Source: Paraburkholderia rhizosphaerae (GTDB taxonomy: Bacteria; Pseudomonadota; Gammaproteobacteria; Burkholderiales; Burkholderiaceae). Taken from it: 64,000 nucleotides of DNA. Location of the stretch: NCBI RefSeq assembly GCF_004366595.1, contig NZ_SORE01000006.1, positions 62,001 through 126,000 of the forward strand. The letters run 5' to 3'. Each line of letters starts with the position of its first letter. The first letter of the stretch is position 1. Below, piece after piece: positions 32,846-43,504 of this stretch. The position numbers and the translations under genes are program-made. The notes under the pieces were generated by a model. It did no database searches, was not told the DNA's origin, and was given only the letters and a program-made list of their open reading frames with translations.

Positions 32846-35800
32846 ATGGCGAGCACTACCCTTGGCGTCAAAGTCGACGACCTGTTGCGTTCCCGGCTGA
32901 AAGACGCCGCCACGCGCCTCGAACGCACTCCGCACTGGCTGATCAAGCAGGCGATCTTCGCGTACCTCGAAAAGATCGAGCACGGCCAGCTTCCCGCCGA
33001 ACTGTCCGGCAGCCATGGCGCAGTCGACCTGGAGAGCCCAGCCGGCGCGTCCGATGACGACAGCGCCACGCATCCGTTTCTCGAATTCGCGCAGAGCGTG
33101 CAGCCGCAGTCGGTGCTGCGCGCGGCGATCACGGCCGCGTACCGGCGTCCGGAGCCGGAGTGCGTGCCGTTCCTGCTCGGTCAGGCGCGCCTTCCTGCGA
33201 ATCTCGCGAAAGACGTTCAGACGATGGCCGCAAAGCTCGTCGAAACGTTGCGCGGCAAGCGCTCGGGCGGCGGTGTTGAAGGTCTGATCCACGAGTTTTC
33301 GCTGTCGAGCCAGGAAGGCGTCGCACTGATGTGTCTCGCCGAAGCGCTGCTGCGTATTCCGGACCGCGCGACACGCGATGCACTGATCCGCGACAAGATC
33401 AGCAAGGGCGACTGGCGCTCGCACGTCGGCCACGCGCCATCGCTGTTCGTCAACGCGGCGACCTGGGGGCTGATGATCACCGGCAAGCTGGTCACCACGA
33501 ACAGCGAAGCGGGCTTGTCGTCGGCGCTGACGCGGCTGATCGGCAAAGGCGGCGAGCCGTTGATCCGCAAGGGCGTCGATATGGCGATGCGCCTGATGGG
33601 CGAGCAGTTCGTCACTGGCGAGAACATCTCCGAAGCGCTAGCGAACAGCCGCAAGTACGAGGCGCGCGGTTTCCGCTACTCATACGACATGCTCGGCGAA
33701 GCCGCGACCACCGAAGCGGACGCGCAACGCTACTACGCGTCGTACGAGCAGGCGATCCACGCGATCGGCAAAGCGGCGGGCGGCCGCGGTATTTACGAAG
33801 GCCCCGGTATCTCGATCAAGCTGTCCGCGCTGCACGCGCGCTATTCGCGCTCGCAGCTCGAACGGACGATGAGCGAACTGTTGCCGCGCGTGCGCGCCCT
33901 CGCGATCCTCGCGCGCCGCTACGACATCGGCCTGAATATCGACGCCGAAGAAGCGGACCGTCTCGAGATCTCGCTCGATCTGCTCGAAGCGCTGTGCTTC
34001 GATCCGGAGCTGGCCGGCTGGAACGGCATTGGTTTTGTCGTGCAGGCGTACCAGAAGCGCTGCCCGTTCGTGATCGACTATATCGTCGACCTTGCGCGCC
34101 GCAGCCGTCACCGGATCATGGTGCGGCTCGTGAAAGGCGCGTACTGGGATACCGAGATCAAGCGTGCGCAAGTCGATGGCCTCGAAGGCTATCCGGTGTA
34201 CACGCGCAAGATCTACACCGACGTGTCGTACGTGGCGTGCGCGAAGAAGCTGCTGGGTGCGCCCGACGCGGTGTATCCGCAGTTCGCGACGCACAACGCG
34301 CATACGCTGTCCGCGATCTACCACCTCGCCGGGCAGAACTACTACCCGGGCCAGTACGAGTTCCAATGCCTGCACGGCATGGGCGAACCGCTGTATGAGG
34401 AAGTGACCGGCCGCGACAAGCTGAACCGCCCGTGTCGCGTGTATGCACCGGTCGGCACGCACGAAACGCTGCTCGCGTACCTCGTGCGCCGCCTGCTCGA
34501 AAACGGCGCGAACACGTCGTTTGTGAATCGCATCGCGGACGAAAGCGTGCCGGTGCAAGAACTGGTCGCCGATCCGGTCGACGAAGCGTCGAAGATCGTG
34601 CCGCTGGGCGCGCCGCACGCGAAGATTCCGCTGCCGCGCAACCTGTATGGCGCCGAGCGCGTCAATTCGATGGGCCTCGATCTGTCCAACGAACACCGGC
34701 TCGCGTCGCTGTCGTCGGCGCTGCTCGCCAGCGCGCATCATCCGTGGCGCGCGGCGCCGATGCTAGCCGACGAAGCGATCGCCGGCGGCACGCCGCGCGA
34801 TGTGCGCAATCCGGCCGATCAGCGCGACATCGTCGGCACGGTGGTGGATGCGACGCCCGAGCACGTGAGCGCGGCGCTCGCGAACGCGCTCGCAGCTGCG
34901 CCGATCTGGCAAGCCACACCCGTCGACGCGCGCGCCGATTGCCTCGCGCGTGCGGCGGACCTGCTCGAAGCGCAGATGCACACGCTGATGGGTCTCGTCG
35001 TGCGCGAAGCGGGCAAGTCGCTGGCGAACGCGGTATCGGAAATCCGCGAAGCGATCGATTTCCTGCGTTACTACTCGACGCAGATCCGCAACGAATTCTC
35101 GAATGACACGCATCGTCCGCTTGGACCGGTCGTCTGTATCAGCCCGTGGAACTTCCCGCTCGCGATTTTTATGGGCCAGGTGGCCGCGGCGCTGGCCGCT
35201 GGCAATACGGCGCTCGCGAAACCCGCCGAGCAGACCTCGCTGATTGCCGCGCAAGGCGTGCGCATTCTGCGCGAAGCCGGCGTGCCGGCCGGCGCGGTGC
35301 AACTGCTGCCCGGTGACGGTGAAACGGTCGGCGCGGCGCTCGTCGCCGATGCGCGCACGCGCGGCGTGATGTTCACCGGTTCGACCGAAGTGGCGCGACT
35401 GATCAACAAGACGCTGTCCGATCGTCTCGACGCGGACGGCAAACCGATTCCGCTGATCGCGGAGACAGGCGGCCAGAACGCGATGATCGTCGATTCGTCA
35501 GCGCTTGCGGAGCAGGTCGTCGCGGATGTTCTGCAGTCCGCATTCGATTCGGCCGGTCAACGGTGTTCGGCGTTGCGCGTTCTTTGTCTACAGGACGACG
35601 TCGCGGACCGCACGCTCGAGATGCTGACTGGCGCGATGAAGGAGCTGACTGTTGGCAATCCGGATCGTCTGTCGACCGACGTCGGCCCGGTGATCGACGC
35701 GGACGCGAAGCGCGGCATCGATGCGCATATCGCCGCGATGCGCGAGAAAGGCCGCAAGGTCGTCCAGCTGCCGATGCCGGAAGGCTGCGCGGCCGGCACG

Positions 35801-36811
35801 TTCGTGCCGCCGACGCTGATCGAACTCGACAGCATCGACGAACTGAAGCGCGAGGTATTCGGACCGGTGCTGCATGTGGTGCGATATCGCCGCAGCCAGC
35901 TCGACCGCCTGCTCGAGCAGATCGGCGCGACCGGTTATGGGTTGACGCTCGGCATCCATACGCGGATCGACGAGACGATCGCGCATGTGATCAGCCGCGC
36001 GCACGTCGGCAACATCTATGTGAACCGCAATGTGATCGGCGCGGTGGTCGGTGTGCAACCGTTCGGCGGTGAAGGGCTGTCGGGCACCGGGCCGAAGGCG
36101 GGCGGCGCGCTGTATTTACAGCGGTTGCTGGCGAAACGGCCGGCGGGCTTGCCGAAGTCGCTTGCGCAAACGTTGGTGCCGGACGCGCCGCTGACACAGC
36201 ACTCCCCGTCCGTATCCGCACCGAACGGCGAAGCGGTCTCACACGACAAACCGTCGATCGCATTGAGCACCCTGCGCGACTGGCTGATCGCCGAACGCGA
36301 GCCGTCGCTCGCCGCACGCTGCGACGGCTACATCGCGCACGTGCCGGCCGGCGCGACCGCGGTGCTGGCGGGCCCGACCGGCGAGCGCAATACGTACTCG
36401 CTTGGCGCGCGCGGCACGGTGCTGTGCATTGCCTCGACGGCGAGCGGCGCGCGTGTGCAACTCGCGGCGGCGCTGGCAACCGATAACCACGCGCTGTTCG
36501 AAGGCGCGGCGGGCGAGCAGCTGGTGGCATCGCTGCCGGCGACGCTCAAGCGCTACGCAAGCGCAAGGAAAAACGGTGACGCGTCGTCGTTCGACGCGGT
36601 GCTGTTCGAAGGAGACAGCGACGAACTGCTCGCTTTGACGAAGGAGGTCGCGAAGCGGCCGGGCCCGATCGTCTCGGTGCAGGGTGTCGCGGCACGAGCG
36701 CTGGAAAACGGCGACGAGGATTACGCGCTCGAACGTCTGCTGACGGAACGTTCGGTCAGCGTAAATACGGCAGCGGCAGGCGGCAATGCAAATTTGATGA
36801 CGATCGGCTGA
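32846..36811 (+). CDS. putA: Trifunctional proline utilisation protein PutA
   Basis: This protein converts proline to glutamate. An FAD proline dehydrogenase makes pyrroline-5-carboxylate, and an NAD aldehyde dehydrogenase oxidises it to glutamate. The protein has 1,321 residues. Residues 1-50 form a ribbon-helix-helix DNA-binding domain (TTLGVKVDDLLRSRLKDAA), so it also autoregulates transcription. The proline dehydrogenase barrel spans about 150-480 (NIDAEEADRLEISLDL, RLVKGAYWDTEIKRAQ). The dehydrogenase domain spans about 560-1020, with Glu873 in IAETGGQN and catalytic Cys907 in SAGQRCSAL. A 300-residue C-terminal extension closes the channel. ATG 32846 follows AAGGAAAC. A structured leader precedes it, and a lone amino acid binding protein follows. 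Confidence 0.97.
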   Translation: MASTTLGVKVDDLLRSRLKDAATRLERTPHWLIKQAIFAYLEKIEHGQLPAELSGSHGAVDLESPAGASDDDSATHPFLEFAQSVQPQSVLRAAITAAYRRPEPECVPFLLGQARLPANLAKDVQTMAAKLVETLRGKRSGGGVEGLIHEFSLSSQEGVALMCLAEALLRIPDRATRDALIRDKISKGDWRSHVGHAPSLFVNAATWGLMITGKLVTTNSEAGLSSALTRLIGKGGEPLIRKGVDMAMRLMGEQFVTGENISEALANSRKYEARGFRYSYDMLGEAATTEADAQRYYASYEQAIHAIGKAAGGRGIYEGPGISIKLSALHARYSRSQLERTMSELLPRVRALAILARRYDIGLNIDAEEADRLEISLDLLEALCFDPELAGWNGIGFVVQAYQKRCPFVIDYIVDLARRSRHRIMVRLVKGAYWDTEIKRAQVDGLEGYPVYTRKIYTDVSYVACAKKLLGAPDAVYPQFATHNAHTLSAIYHLAGQNYYPGQYEFQCLHGMGEPLYEEVTGRDKLNRPCRVYAPVGTHETLLAYLVRRLLENGANTSFVNRIADESVPVQELVADPVDEASKIVPLGAPHAKIPLPRNLYGAERVNSMGLDLSNEHRLASLSSALLASAHHPWRAAPMLADEAIAGGTPRDVRNPADQRDIVGTVVDATPEHVSAALANALAAAPIWQATPVDARADCLARAADLLEAQMHTLMGLVVREAGKSLANAVSEIREAIDFLRYYSTQIRNEFSNDTHRPLGPVVCISPWNFPLAIFMGQVAAALAAGNTALAKPAEQTSLIAAQGVRILREAGVPAGAVQLLPGDGETVGAALVADARTRGVMFTGSTEVARLINKTLSDRLDADGKPIPLIAETGGQNAMIVDSSALAEQVVADVLQSAFDSAGQRCSALRVLCLQDDVADRTLEMLTGAMKELTVGNPDRLSTDVGPVIDADAKRGIDAHIAAMREKGRKVVQLPMPEGCAAGTFVPPTLIELDSIDELKREVFGPVLHVVRYRRSQLDRLLEQIGATGYGLTLGIHTRIDETIAHVISRAHVGNIYVNRNVIGAVVGVQPFGGEGLSGTGPKAGGALYLQRLLAKRPAGLPKSLAQTLVPDAPLTQHSPSVSAPNGEAVSHDKPSIALSTLRDWLIAEREPSLAARCDGYIAHVPAGATAVLAGPTGERNTYSLGARGTVLCIASTASGARVQLAAALATDNHALFEGAAGEQLVASLPATLKRYASARKNGDASSFDAVLFEGDSDELLALTKEVAKRPGPIVSVQGVAARALENGDEDYALERLLTERSVSVNTAAAGGNANLMTIG

Positions 36812-36900
36812 GCGAACCTTCGCCAATCGATTCAAAAAAACGGCAGCGGCACGGCGACCCCGACATCCGCTCCATCCACACCTGGTACCAAGGAGATGAT

Positions 36901-38049
36901 ATGCAACACACGATGAAAAAGCTGGCAGGCGCAACGCTCGTTGCCGCGATGTCGGTCGCGGGGGCAGCGCACGCTCAGCAGGTCGAAGACGTGAAAATCG
37001 GCTTCGCAGGTCCGATGACCGGCGCGCAGGCGCACTATGGCAAGGACTTCCAGAACGGCATCACGCTCGCGGTCGAAGACATGAACGCGACCAAGCCCGT
37101 GATCGGCGGCAAGCCGGTTCGTTTCGTGCTGGACGTGGCCGACGATCAGGCCGACCCGCGCACCGGCACGACGGTCGCGCAGAAGCTGGTCGACGACAAC
37201 ATCAAGGGCATGCTCGGCCACTTCAACTCGGGCACGACGATTCCGGCCTCGCGCATCTACGCGAACGCCGGCATTCCGCAGATCGCGATGGCGACCGCGC
37301 CGGAATACACGCAACAAGGCTTCAAGACCACGTTCCGCATGATGACCTCCGATACGCAGCAAGGCTCGGTGGCCGGCACGTTCGCGGTGAAGAAGCTCGG
37401 CATGAAGAAGATCGCGATCGTCGACGACCGCACCGCATACGGTCAAGGTCTGGCTGATCAGTTCGAGAAGGCCGCGAAGGCCGCGGGCGGCACGATCGTC
37501 GACCGCGAGTTCACGAACGACAAGGCCGTCGACTTCAAGGCGATCCTGACGAAGCTGAAGTCGATGAACCCGGACCTGGTCTACTACGGCGGCGCGGATT
37601 CGCAGGCAGCCCCGATGGTCAAGCAGATGAAGACGCTCGGCATCAAGGCGCCGCTGATGGGCGGCGAAATGGTGCACACGCCGACGTTCCTGCAAGTGGC
37701 GGGCGATGCGGCGAACGGCACGGTGGCGTCGCTGGCTGGTCTGCCGCTCGAAGAAATGCCGGGTGGCAAGGACTACGTCGAGAAGTACAAGAAGCGCTTT
37801 GGCGAAGACGTGCAGACGTACTCGCCGTACGCATACGACGGCGCAATGGCGATGTTCGACGCGATGAAGAAGGCGAACTCGACCGACCCGGCAAAGTACC
37901 TGCCGCTGCTCGCGAAGACGAACATGCCGGCTGTGACGACGAAGGATCTGGCGTACGACAGCAAGGGCGATCTGAAGAACGGCGGTATCACGCTGTACAA
38001 GGTCGTCGACGGCAAGTGGACGACGCTGGAGAGCGTGGGCGGCCGATAA
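36901..38049 (+). CDS. Leucine/isoleucine/valine-type periplasmic binding protein (LivK-like)
   Basis: A type I periplasmic binding protein of 382 residues. Its signal peptide ends AHA-QQVEDVKIGFAGPMTG. It is closer to classical LivJ/LivK than the two binding proteins at 827 and 4601 (for example GMLGHFNSGTTIPASRIYANAGIPQIAMATAP, the Ser/Thr ligand-binding segment). AAGGAGA precedes ATG 36901. It has no permease or ATPase neighbour, so it must feed a transporter encoded elsewhere. It sits 89 bases after putA and may be co-transcribed. A strong terminator ends the unit. Confidence 0.92.
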   Translation: MQHTMKKLAGATLVAAMSVAGAAHAQQVEDVKIGFAGPMTGAQAHYGKDFQNGITLAVEDMNATKPVIGGKPVRFVLDVADDQADPRTGTTVAQKLVDDNIKGMLGHFNSGTTIPASRIYANAGIPQIAMATAPEYTQQGFKTTFRMMTSDTQQGSVAGTFAVKKLGMKKIAIVDDRTAYGQGLADQFEKAAKAAGGTIVDREFTNDKAVDFKAILTKLKSMNPDLVYYGGADSQAAPMVKQMKTLGIKAPLMGGEMVHTPTFLQVAGDAANGTVASLAGLPLEEMPGGKDYVEKYKKRFGEDVQTYSPYAYDGAMAMFDAMKKANSTDPAKYLPLLAKTNMPAVTTKDLAYDSKGDLKNGGITLYKVVDGKWTTLESVGGR

Positions 38050-38090
38050 GCCGTTTCATCGCTGTCTGGGGTTCGTTGGAAGCAGTGACG

Positions 38091-38124
38091 AAGCCCTGCG
38101 AGCGCAAGCTCGCGGGGCTTTTTT
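38091..38124 (+). terminator. Rho-independent terminator after the livK-like gene
   Basis: A 13-bp stem with one G-T wobble (38091-38103 with 38108-38120) closes on a GCAA tetraloop and ends in six T residues. It lies between convergent genes. Confidence 0.88.
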
Positions 38125-38145
38125 CATTGTGGTGGCGGCTCGCGT

Positions 38146-39300
38146 TTAAAACCGGTGAATCATGGCGACGCGATAAACGAGCTGGTTCGGTGATGACGAG
38201 GCACCAGGCGCGAGCAGACTCTGCGCATTGTCGAACTGCGTGCCGGTATGCGCGCTTTCGACGTGCTGCCACGTACCCTGCACGTACACCGATGTGCGTG
38301 CGCTGAAATCGTAGTCGAGCATCAGCGCAACGGTGTGCCAACGCGGATCGAAGTTGGCTTCGGTACTCGACAGGTCGCCCAGCGTGTACGTGTACGACGC
38401 GGCGAACCAGAAGTCCGGCCTGAAAAAGTACTCGCCGTTCAGCTGGAAATTATCGAACCGCCAGCCGGTCCACGTGCCGCCGTTCGAAGGGTTCTGGTCG
38501 CCGCTCAGAAATGCATTGTTCGTCGGGTCATCGATTTTCGTGTGCGAGTACGCGGCCGCAATCTGGACTTTGCTGAACTTGTACGCGAGGCCCGCGTCGA
38601 TGTTTTCCTGCGAAGACCCGCTGAATGTCGCATCGTCCGTTACCGCGCCCGACGTGCCGCTGCCGGGGTGATCGATGTGCATGTAAGCCAATTCCGCCGT
38701 GAGACCGCCGCCCTGGTACTGACCTGCCGCGCTGATTACACGATTGTCCTGGAAGCCGCCGGCCGTATTGCTGAAGCCATACATGGCCTCGCCGGAAAAG
38801 CCGCGATAAACGGGCGTTGCATACTTGATGGAATTGTTGACGCGGAAGTCCCAGTCAGCGTTGTCATTGTCGAACGGCACAGCGCCGACGTCTCCGCCCC
38901 AATTGCCGGCGGCGGTTATCGAACTGAACAGGTCGACGGTTGGGTCGTACTGTCTTCCCAGCGTGAGCGTGCCGTACTGGTTCGATTGCAAGCCAACGTA
39001 GGCCTGACGCCCGAACAGCCGGCCGTTCTGGCCAAGTTGGCCATTGCTCGCATTAAAGCCGCCTTCGAGATGGAAAATCGCGCTAAGGCCGCTGCCAAGG
39101 TCTTCATTGCCCTTGACTCCCCAGCGGCTCCCGGACGTATCGCCGCTGCGCAACTGGACTGCGGACCCCGATCCCGCGTTATTGGTGAAGTTGACACCCT
39201 GATCGATCAAACCATACAGGGTCACGCTGTTTTGCGCATTGGCCGCGCCGCACAGTGTCATCAGCGGGACGATCGACAGACTCCATCTGAACATCTTCAT
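38146..39300 (-). CDS. Outer-membrane porin (Gram-negative general porin family)
   Basis: A 16-stranded trimeric beta-barrel porin of 384 residues. The signal peptide ends CGAANA. The mature start QNSVTLYGLIDQGVNF and the exact C-terminal aromatic residue (VYRVAMIHRF) are hallmarks of Burkholderia OpcP/OmpC-type porins. The GSRWGVKGNEDLGSGLSAIFHLE segment is also typical of the family. It is convergent with the livK-like gene. The substrate range is unknown; these genomes carry many paralogues. Confidence 0.93.
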   Translation of the reverse strand: MKMFRWSLSIVPLMTLCGAANAQNSVTLYGLIDQGVNFTNNAGSGSAVQLRSGDTSGSRWGVKGNEDLGSGLSAIFHLEGGFNASNGQLGQNGRLFGRQAYVGLQSNQYGTLTLGRQYDPTVDLFSSITAAGNWGGDVGAVPFDNDNADWDFRVNNSIKYATPVYRGFSGEAMYGFSNTAGGFQDNRVISAAGQYQGGGLTAELAYMHIDHPGSGTSGAVTDDATFSGSSQENIDAGLAYKFSKVQIAAAYSHTKIDDPTNNAFLSGDQNPSNGGTWTGWRFDNFQLNGEYFFRPDFWFAASYTYTLGDLSSTEANFDPRWHTVALMLDYDFSARTSVYVQGTWQHVESAHTGTQFDNAQSLLAPGASSSPNQLVYRVAMIHRF

Positions 39301-39796
39301 CGTTTGGGTTCTCTAATTTGGTAAATGTGAATCTGGATACCTAAATATTGGCCAGGGTTGAAAAGCGGCGTTGTACTGAATGAATGCGAAACAGGTTGCC
39401 AGTCTAAGAAGACAATTTCCGCCGCGCGCCACCGGTTCGGAAACTGAGAATTCCAGGAAGTGGTGAGAATCGGTGGCGGCGAACGGACGCAGTTTCGCTA
39501 TCGGTTACATCGATCCGGGTCCGCGCGGCGGACGTCACACGGCTGATCTCGAATCGCGAACCGATTATCCGGTGGCGATAAATACGCCCTTTAAAAGTGC
39601 CATAAGCCAAACATGAAAAATTATTTAAATTGCCTGCGTGCGAGGCGGCGCGAAGCTGACAGATAACCTTAAATTTCTCTTCATGTTTGTGCTGGCGTAA
39701 ACGAAACCTCAGGTCACTATGCTTCTCTCCACGGCTGCTGCAAAAGCGCGGCCACCGTGAGTGAACCATCGGGATTCCAGAACAGGAGGTTTCAGA
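39301..39796. other. Divergent promoter region, porin / DUF4148 gene
   Basis: No gene. It has AT-rich patches (about 39597-39640 and 39665-39690) unlike the surrounding DNA, as expected of promoters. I cannot assign -35/-10 boxes with confidence. Confidence 0.4.
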
Positions 39797-40069
39797 ATGA
39801 ACGTTTTTTCTAGAGGTTTGGTTGTCCTGTGCATGACCATAGGTACCACGTTGCCGTTGGCTGCACATGCGAATGATCTGGCGGCGAGTGAGCCCTTTAC
39901 GACGAGCCAGAACACGCAGGCCGTCCAGCCGCCCGTGAACCAGCCGGGTGACTGGCAGCCTGATGCGTCGACCGGCCTGACCCGCGCGCAGGTCTACCAG
40001 GATCTGGTGCATGCGCAGCAGGATGGCCAGATCAGCTATCTCGATCACACGATCTACGCGCATCACTAG
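39797..40069 (+). CDS. DUF4148 domain periplasmic protein
   Basis: A 90-residue exported protein. The signal peptide runs from the ATG to about AAHA-ND. A Gln/Pro-rich spacer follows, then the DUF4148 core LTRAQVYQDLVHAQQDGQI with a C-terminal His pair. AGGAGG lies 7 bases before ATG 39797. DUF4148 proteins are numerous in Burkholderia and often respond to stress or host signals, but their function is unknown. A small lipoprotein gene follows 14 bases downstream, probably in the same transcript. Confidence 0.85.
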   Translation: MNVFSRGLVVLCMTIGTTLPLAAHANDLAASEPFTTSQNTQAVQPPVNQPGDWQPDASTGLTRAQVYQDLVHAQQDGQISYLDHTIYAHH

Positions 40070-40083
40070 ATCAGGATGGCGAA

Positions 40084-40296
40084 ATGAGACGTCGCATTAT
40101 CTATATGGCCGCGCGTGCTGGTTTCGGGTTCGCGATAGCGATTGCGTTATCGAGTTGCGCGAACCTCCATGGCGGGCCGGATGGGCCGGGAGACTGTGTG
40201 GGGCCGCCTGGTTTTTGCGTTCCATACTTCGGCGCCAATCTGGTCGTTCCTGACGCGCAGCCGGCGCTTGCTTACGCGAGCCTTCGCGTCGCGTAG
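40084..40296 (+). CDS. Small predicted lipoprotein
   Basis: A 70-residue protein with an N-terminal MRRR, a hydrophobic segment and a lipobox ALSSC with Cys25 as the predicted lipidated residue. The mature part is short, Gly/Pro-rich and contains two more cysteines (DCVGPPGFC) that could form a disulfide. The start is ATG 40084, 14 bases after the DUF4148 gene. I do not recognise a family; outer-membrane attachment is inferred only from the lipobox. Confidence 0.6.
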   Translation: MRRRIIYMAARAGFGFAIAIALSSCANLHGGPDGPGDCVGPPGFCVPYFGANLVVPDAQPALAYASLRVA

Positions 40297-40372
40297 TGTG
40301 TGGCGATATGCGTTCCGCGCGTGCACGCGTTGCATGGCATGATGGCCGCGATGCACACACGGAACCCGCCAG

Positions 40373-40960
40373 ATGGCTGACGATCAGAACGGAACGAAGA
40401 TCGACACGAAGGCAACGCGAAACGAGGCGAGAATCCGGGCCGCCGACGTGCTCGCCGGCCTGATCAAAAACCAGCCGTTTCGCGAACGCATCGTCGAGGG
40501 GGGCCTCGTCGCGCTGCAAGCGGTCTGCGGAGCCTGTCTTGCGTACGGCGTTTCCGTTGCGCTGCATACGCAGCAGCCATTCTGGGCTGCGATTACTGCG
40601 ATCGCCGTCACGCAACATACCTACGCGGATACGCGCAACCTGTCTCGCGATCAGTTCATCGGCGCGATGGCGGGCGGGCTGTTCGGCTTCGTCGGTGCGT
40701 TGTTGGGCGCAGGCGCGCATGAAATCCTCGGCTATGCGACGACCGTCGCCGCGGTGATCGTCGCCTGCTGGTGCGTGAATGTGGGTAGCGCGGCGAGGCT
40801 CGGCGCGATCACCGCGACGATTGTGCTGCTGGTTCCCGCACAAGGGCCGCTATGGGATGTGCCGTTGTTCCGGCTGATGCAGGTGGGTATTGGAACGGTG
40901 TCGACGCTGCTGGTGAGTCAGGTCTTCATGCGAGTCGAACGCAGGTTGCTGCGGCGTTAG
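40373..40960 (+). CDS. FUSC-family inner-membrane protein (half-size)
   Basis: A 195-residue protein with five or six hydrophobic helices. It matches the membrane part of the fusaric-acid-resistance/aromatic-acid exporter family: FWAAITAIAVTQHTYADTRNLSRDQFIGAMAGGLFGFVGALLGA resembles the conserved start of FUSC domains. Full-length members have two such domains plus a cytoplasmic part. This is a short single-domain version and may act as a dimer. It starts at ATG 40373. The substrate is unknown. Confidence 0.7.
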   Translation: MADDQNGTKIDTKATRNEARIRAADVLAGLIKNQPFRERIVEGGLVALQAVCGACLAYGVSVALHTQQPFWAAITAIAVTQHTYADTRNLSRDQFIGAMAGGLFGFVGALLGAGAHEILGYATTVAAVIVACWCVNVGSAARLGAITATIVLLVPAQGPLWDVPLFRLMQVGIGTVSTLLVSQVFMRVERRLLRR

Positions 40961-42304
<1,344 letters not shown>

Positions 42305-42487
42305 CGCAGCCTGCTCGTCAGCAAACCATACGACCGTTTAGTTGCGGGCGTCCGCGTCGCGACCTACTATCGAGAGCGGACCAGCCGGCGTGCATCGCAA
42401 CGCGATGTCTGAGGATTACCAACAAAAAGCATGCTGCGCGAATTGCGGCCGCGCTGGATCGACTGTTCTTCAACTGGAGCGAGACCC

Positions 42488-43504
42488 ATGCGAAAGATGA
42501 GAGCGGTACAGGTCGATGGCCCGGGCGGACGGCTGGAACTGGTCGAACGCGATATACCCGCGCCGGGCGCCGGTCATGTGCTGGTCAAGGTGCAAGCGTG
42601 CGGCATTTGTCACAGCGACTCGTTGACCAAGGAAGGCACCTGGCCGGGCTTGCAATATCCGCGTGTGCCCGGGCATGAAGTGGCGGGAGTAATCGAATCG
42701 GTCGGAACGAACGTCGAGGGCTGGAGCGCCGGCGAACGTGTCGGTGTGGGCTGGCATGGCGGGCATTGCGGACATTGCGCGAATTGCCGTCGCGGCGTTT
42801 TCGTGCTTTGCCAGAAGGCGCAGGTGCCCGGCATCAGCTATGACGGCGGATACGCGGAATATATGGTGGCGCCGCAGGAAGCACTCGCGCGCATGCCGGC
42901 AGAACTGGCGGACGTGGACGCCGCCCCGCTTCTCTGCGCGGGCATCACGACATTCAATGCATTACGCAACAGCGGCGCGCGTGCGGGCGACACGGTCGCT
43001 ATTCTCGGTATCGGCGGGCTCGGTCACCTCGGCGTGCAGTTCGCACAACGGATGGGCTTTCGCACGGTTGCGATCGCGCGCGGTGAAGACAAGGCGCCGC
43101 TCGCGAAACAGCTGGGCGCGCATCACTACATCGATAGCCGCAGCGAGAATGTCGCTGAAACGTTGAAGTCCCTTGGTGGTGCGAAAGTCGTTCTCGCGAC
43201 CGTGACCAACGCCGAGGCGATGTCGGTGACACTCGGCGGCCTCGCGCTCGACGGCAAACTGATTGTGCTGGGTATCGCGCACGAGCCGATCGAAGTGTCG
43301 GGCGCGCAGCTGATCATGGGGCGCAATGCGGTGCAGGGCTGGCCGTCCGGCACGTCCGCCGACTCCGAGGACACGCTCGCATTCAGCGCGCTGGCGAACG
43401 TCAAACCGATGATCGAGACCTATCCGCTCGAACGCGCGGCCGCCGCGTACGACCGGATGATCAGTGGGGCTGCGCGCTTTCGGGTAGTGCTGACGATGGA
43501 CTAG
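42488..43504 (+). CDS. Zinc-dependent medium-chain alcohol dehydrogenase
   Basis: An NAD(P)-dependent alcohol dehydrogenase of 338 residues. The catalytic zinc ligands are Cys38 and His63-Glu64 (CGICHSD, PGHEVAG). The structural zinc cysteines are 94, 97, 100 and 108 (GGHCGHCANCRRG). The Rossmann motif is AILGIGGLGHLGVQFAQ. It resembles the AdhA group acting on primary alcohols. The start is ATG 42488 (42497 is possible). Its 3' end overlaps the convergent mxaL gene by 44 bases. The adjacency to a methanol-dehydrogenase maturation cluster may be coincidental. Confidence 0.88.
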   Translation: MRKMRAVQVDGPGGRLELVERDIPAPGAGHVLVKVQACGICHSDSLTKEGTWPGLQYPRVPGHEVAGVIESVGTNVEGWSAGERVGVGWHGGHCGHCANCRRGVFVLCQKAQVPGISYDGGYAEYMVAPQEALARMPAELADVDAAPLLCAGITTFNALRNSGARAGDTVAILGIGGLGHLGVQFAQRMGFRTVAIARGEDKAPLAKQLGAHHYIDSRSENVAETLKSLGGAKVVLATVTNAEAMSVTLGGLALDGKLIVLGIAHEPIEVSGAQLIMGRNAVQGWPSGTSADSEDTLAFSALANVKPMIETYPLERAAAAYDRMISGAARFRVVLTMD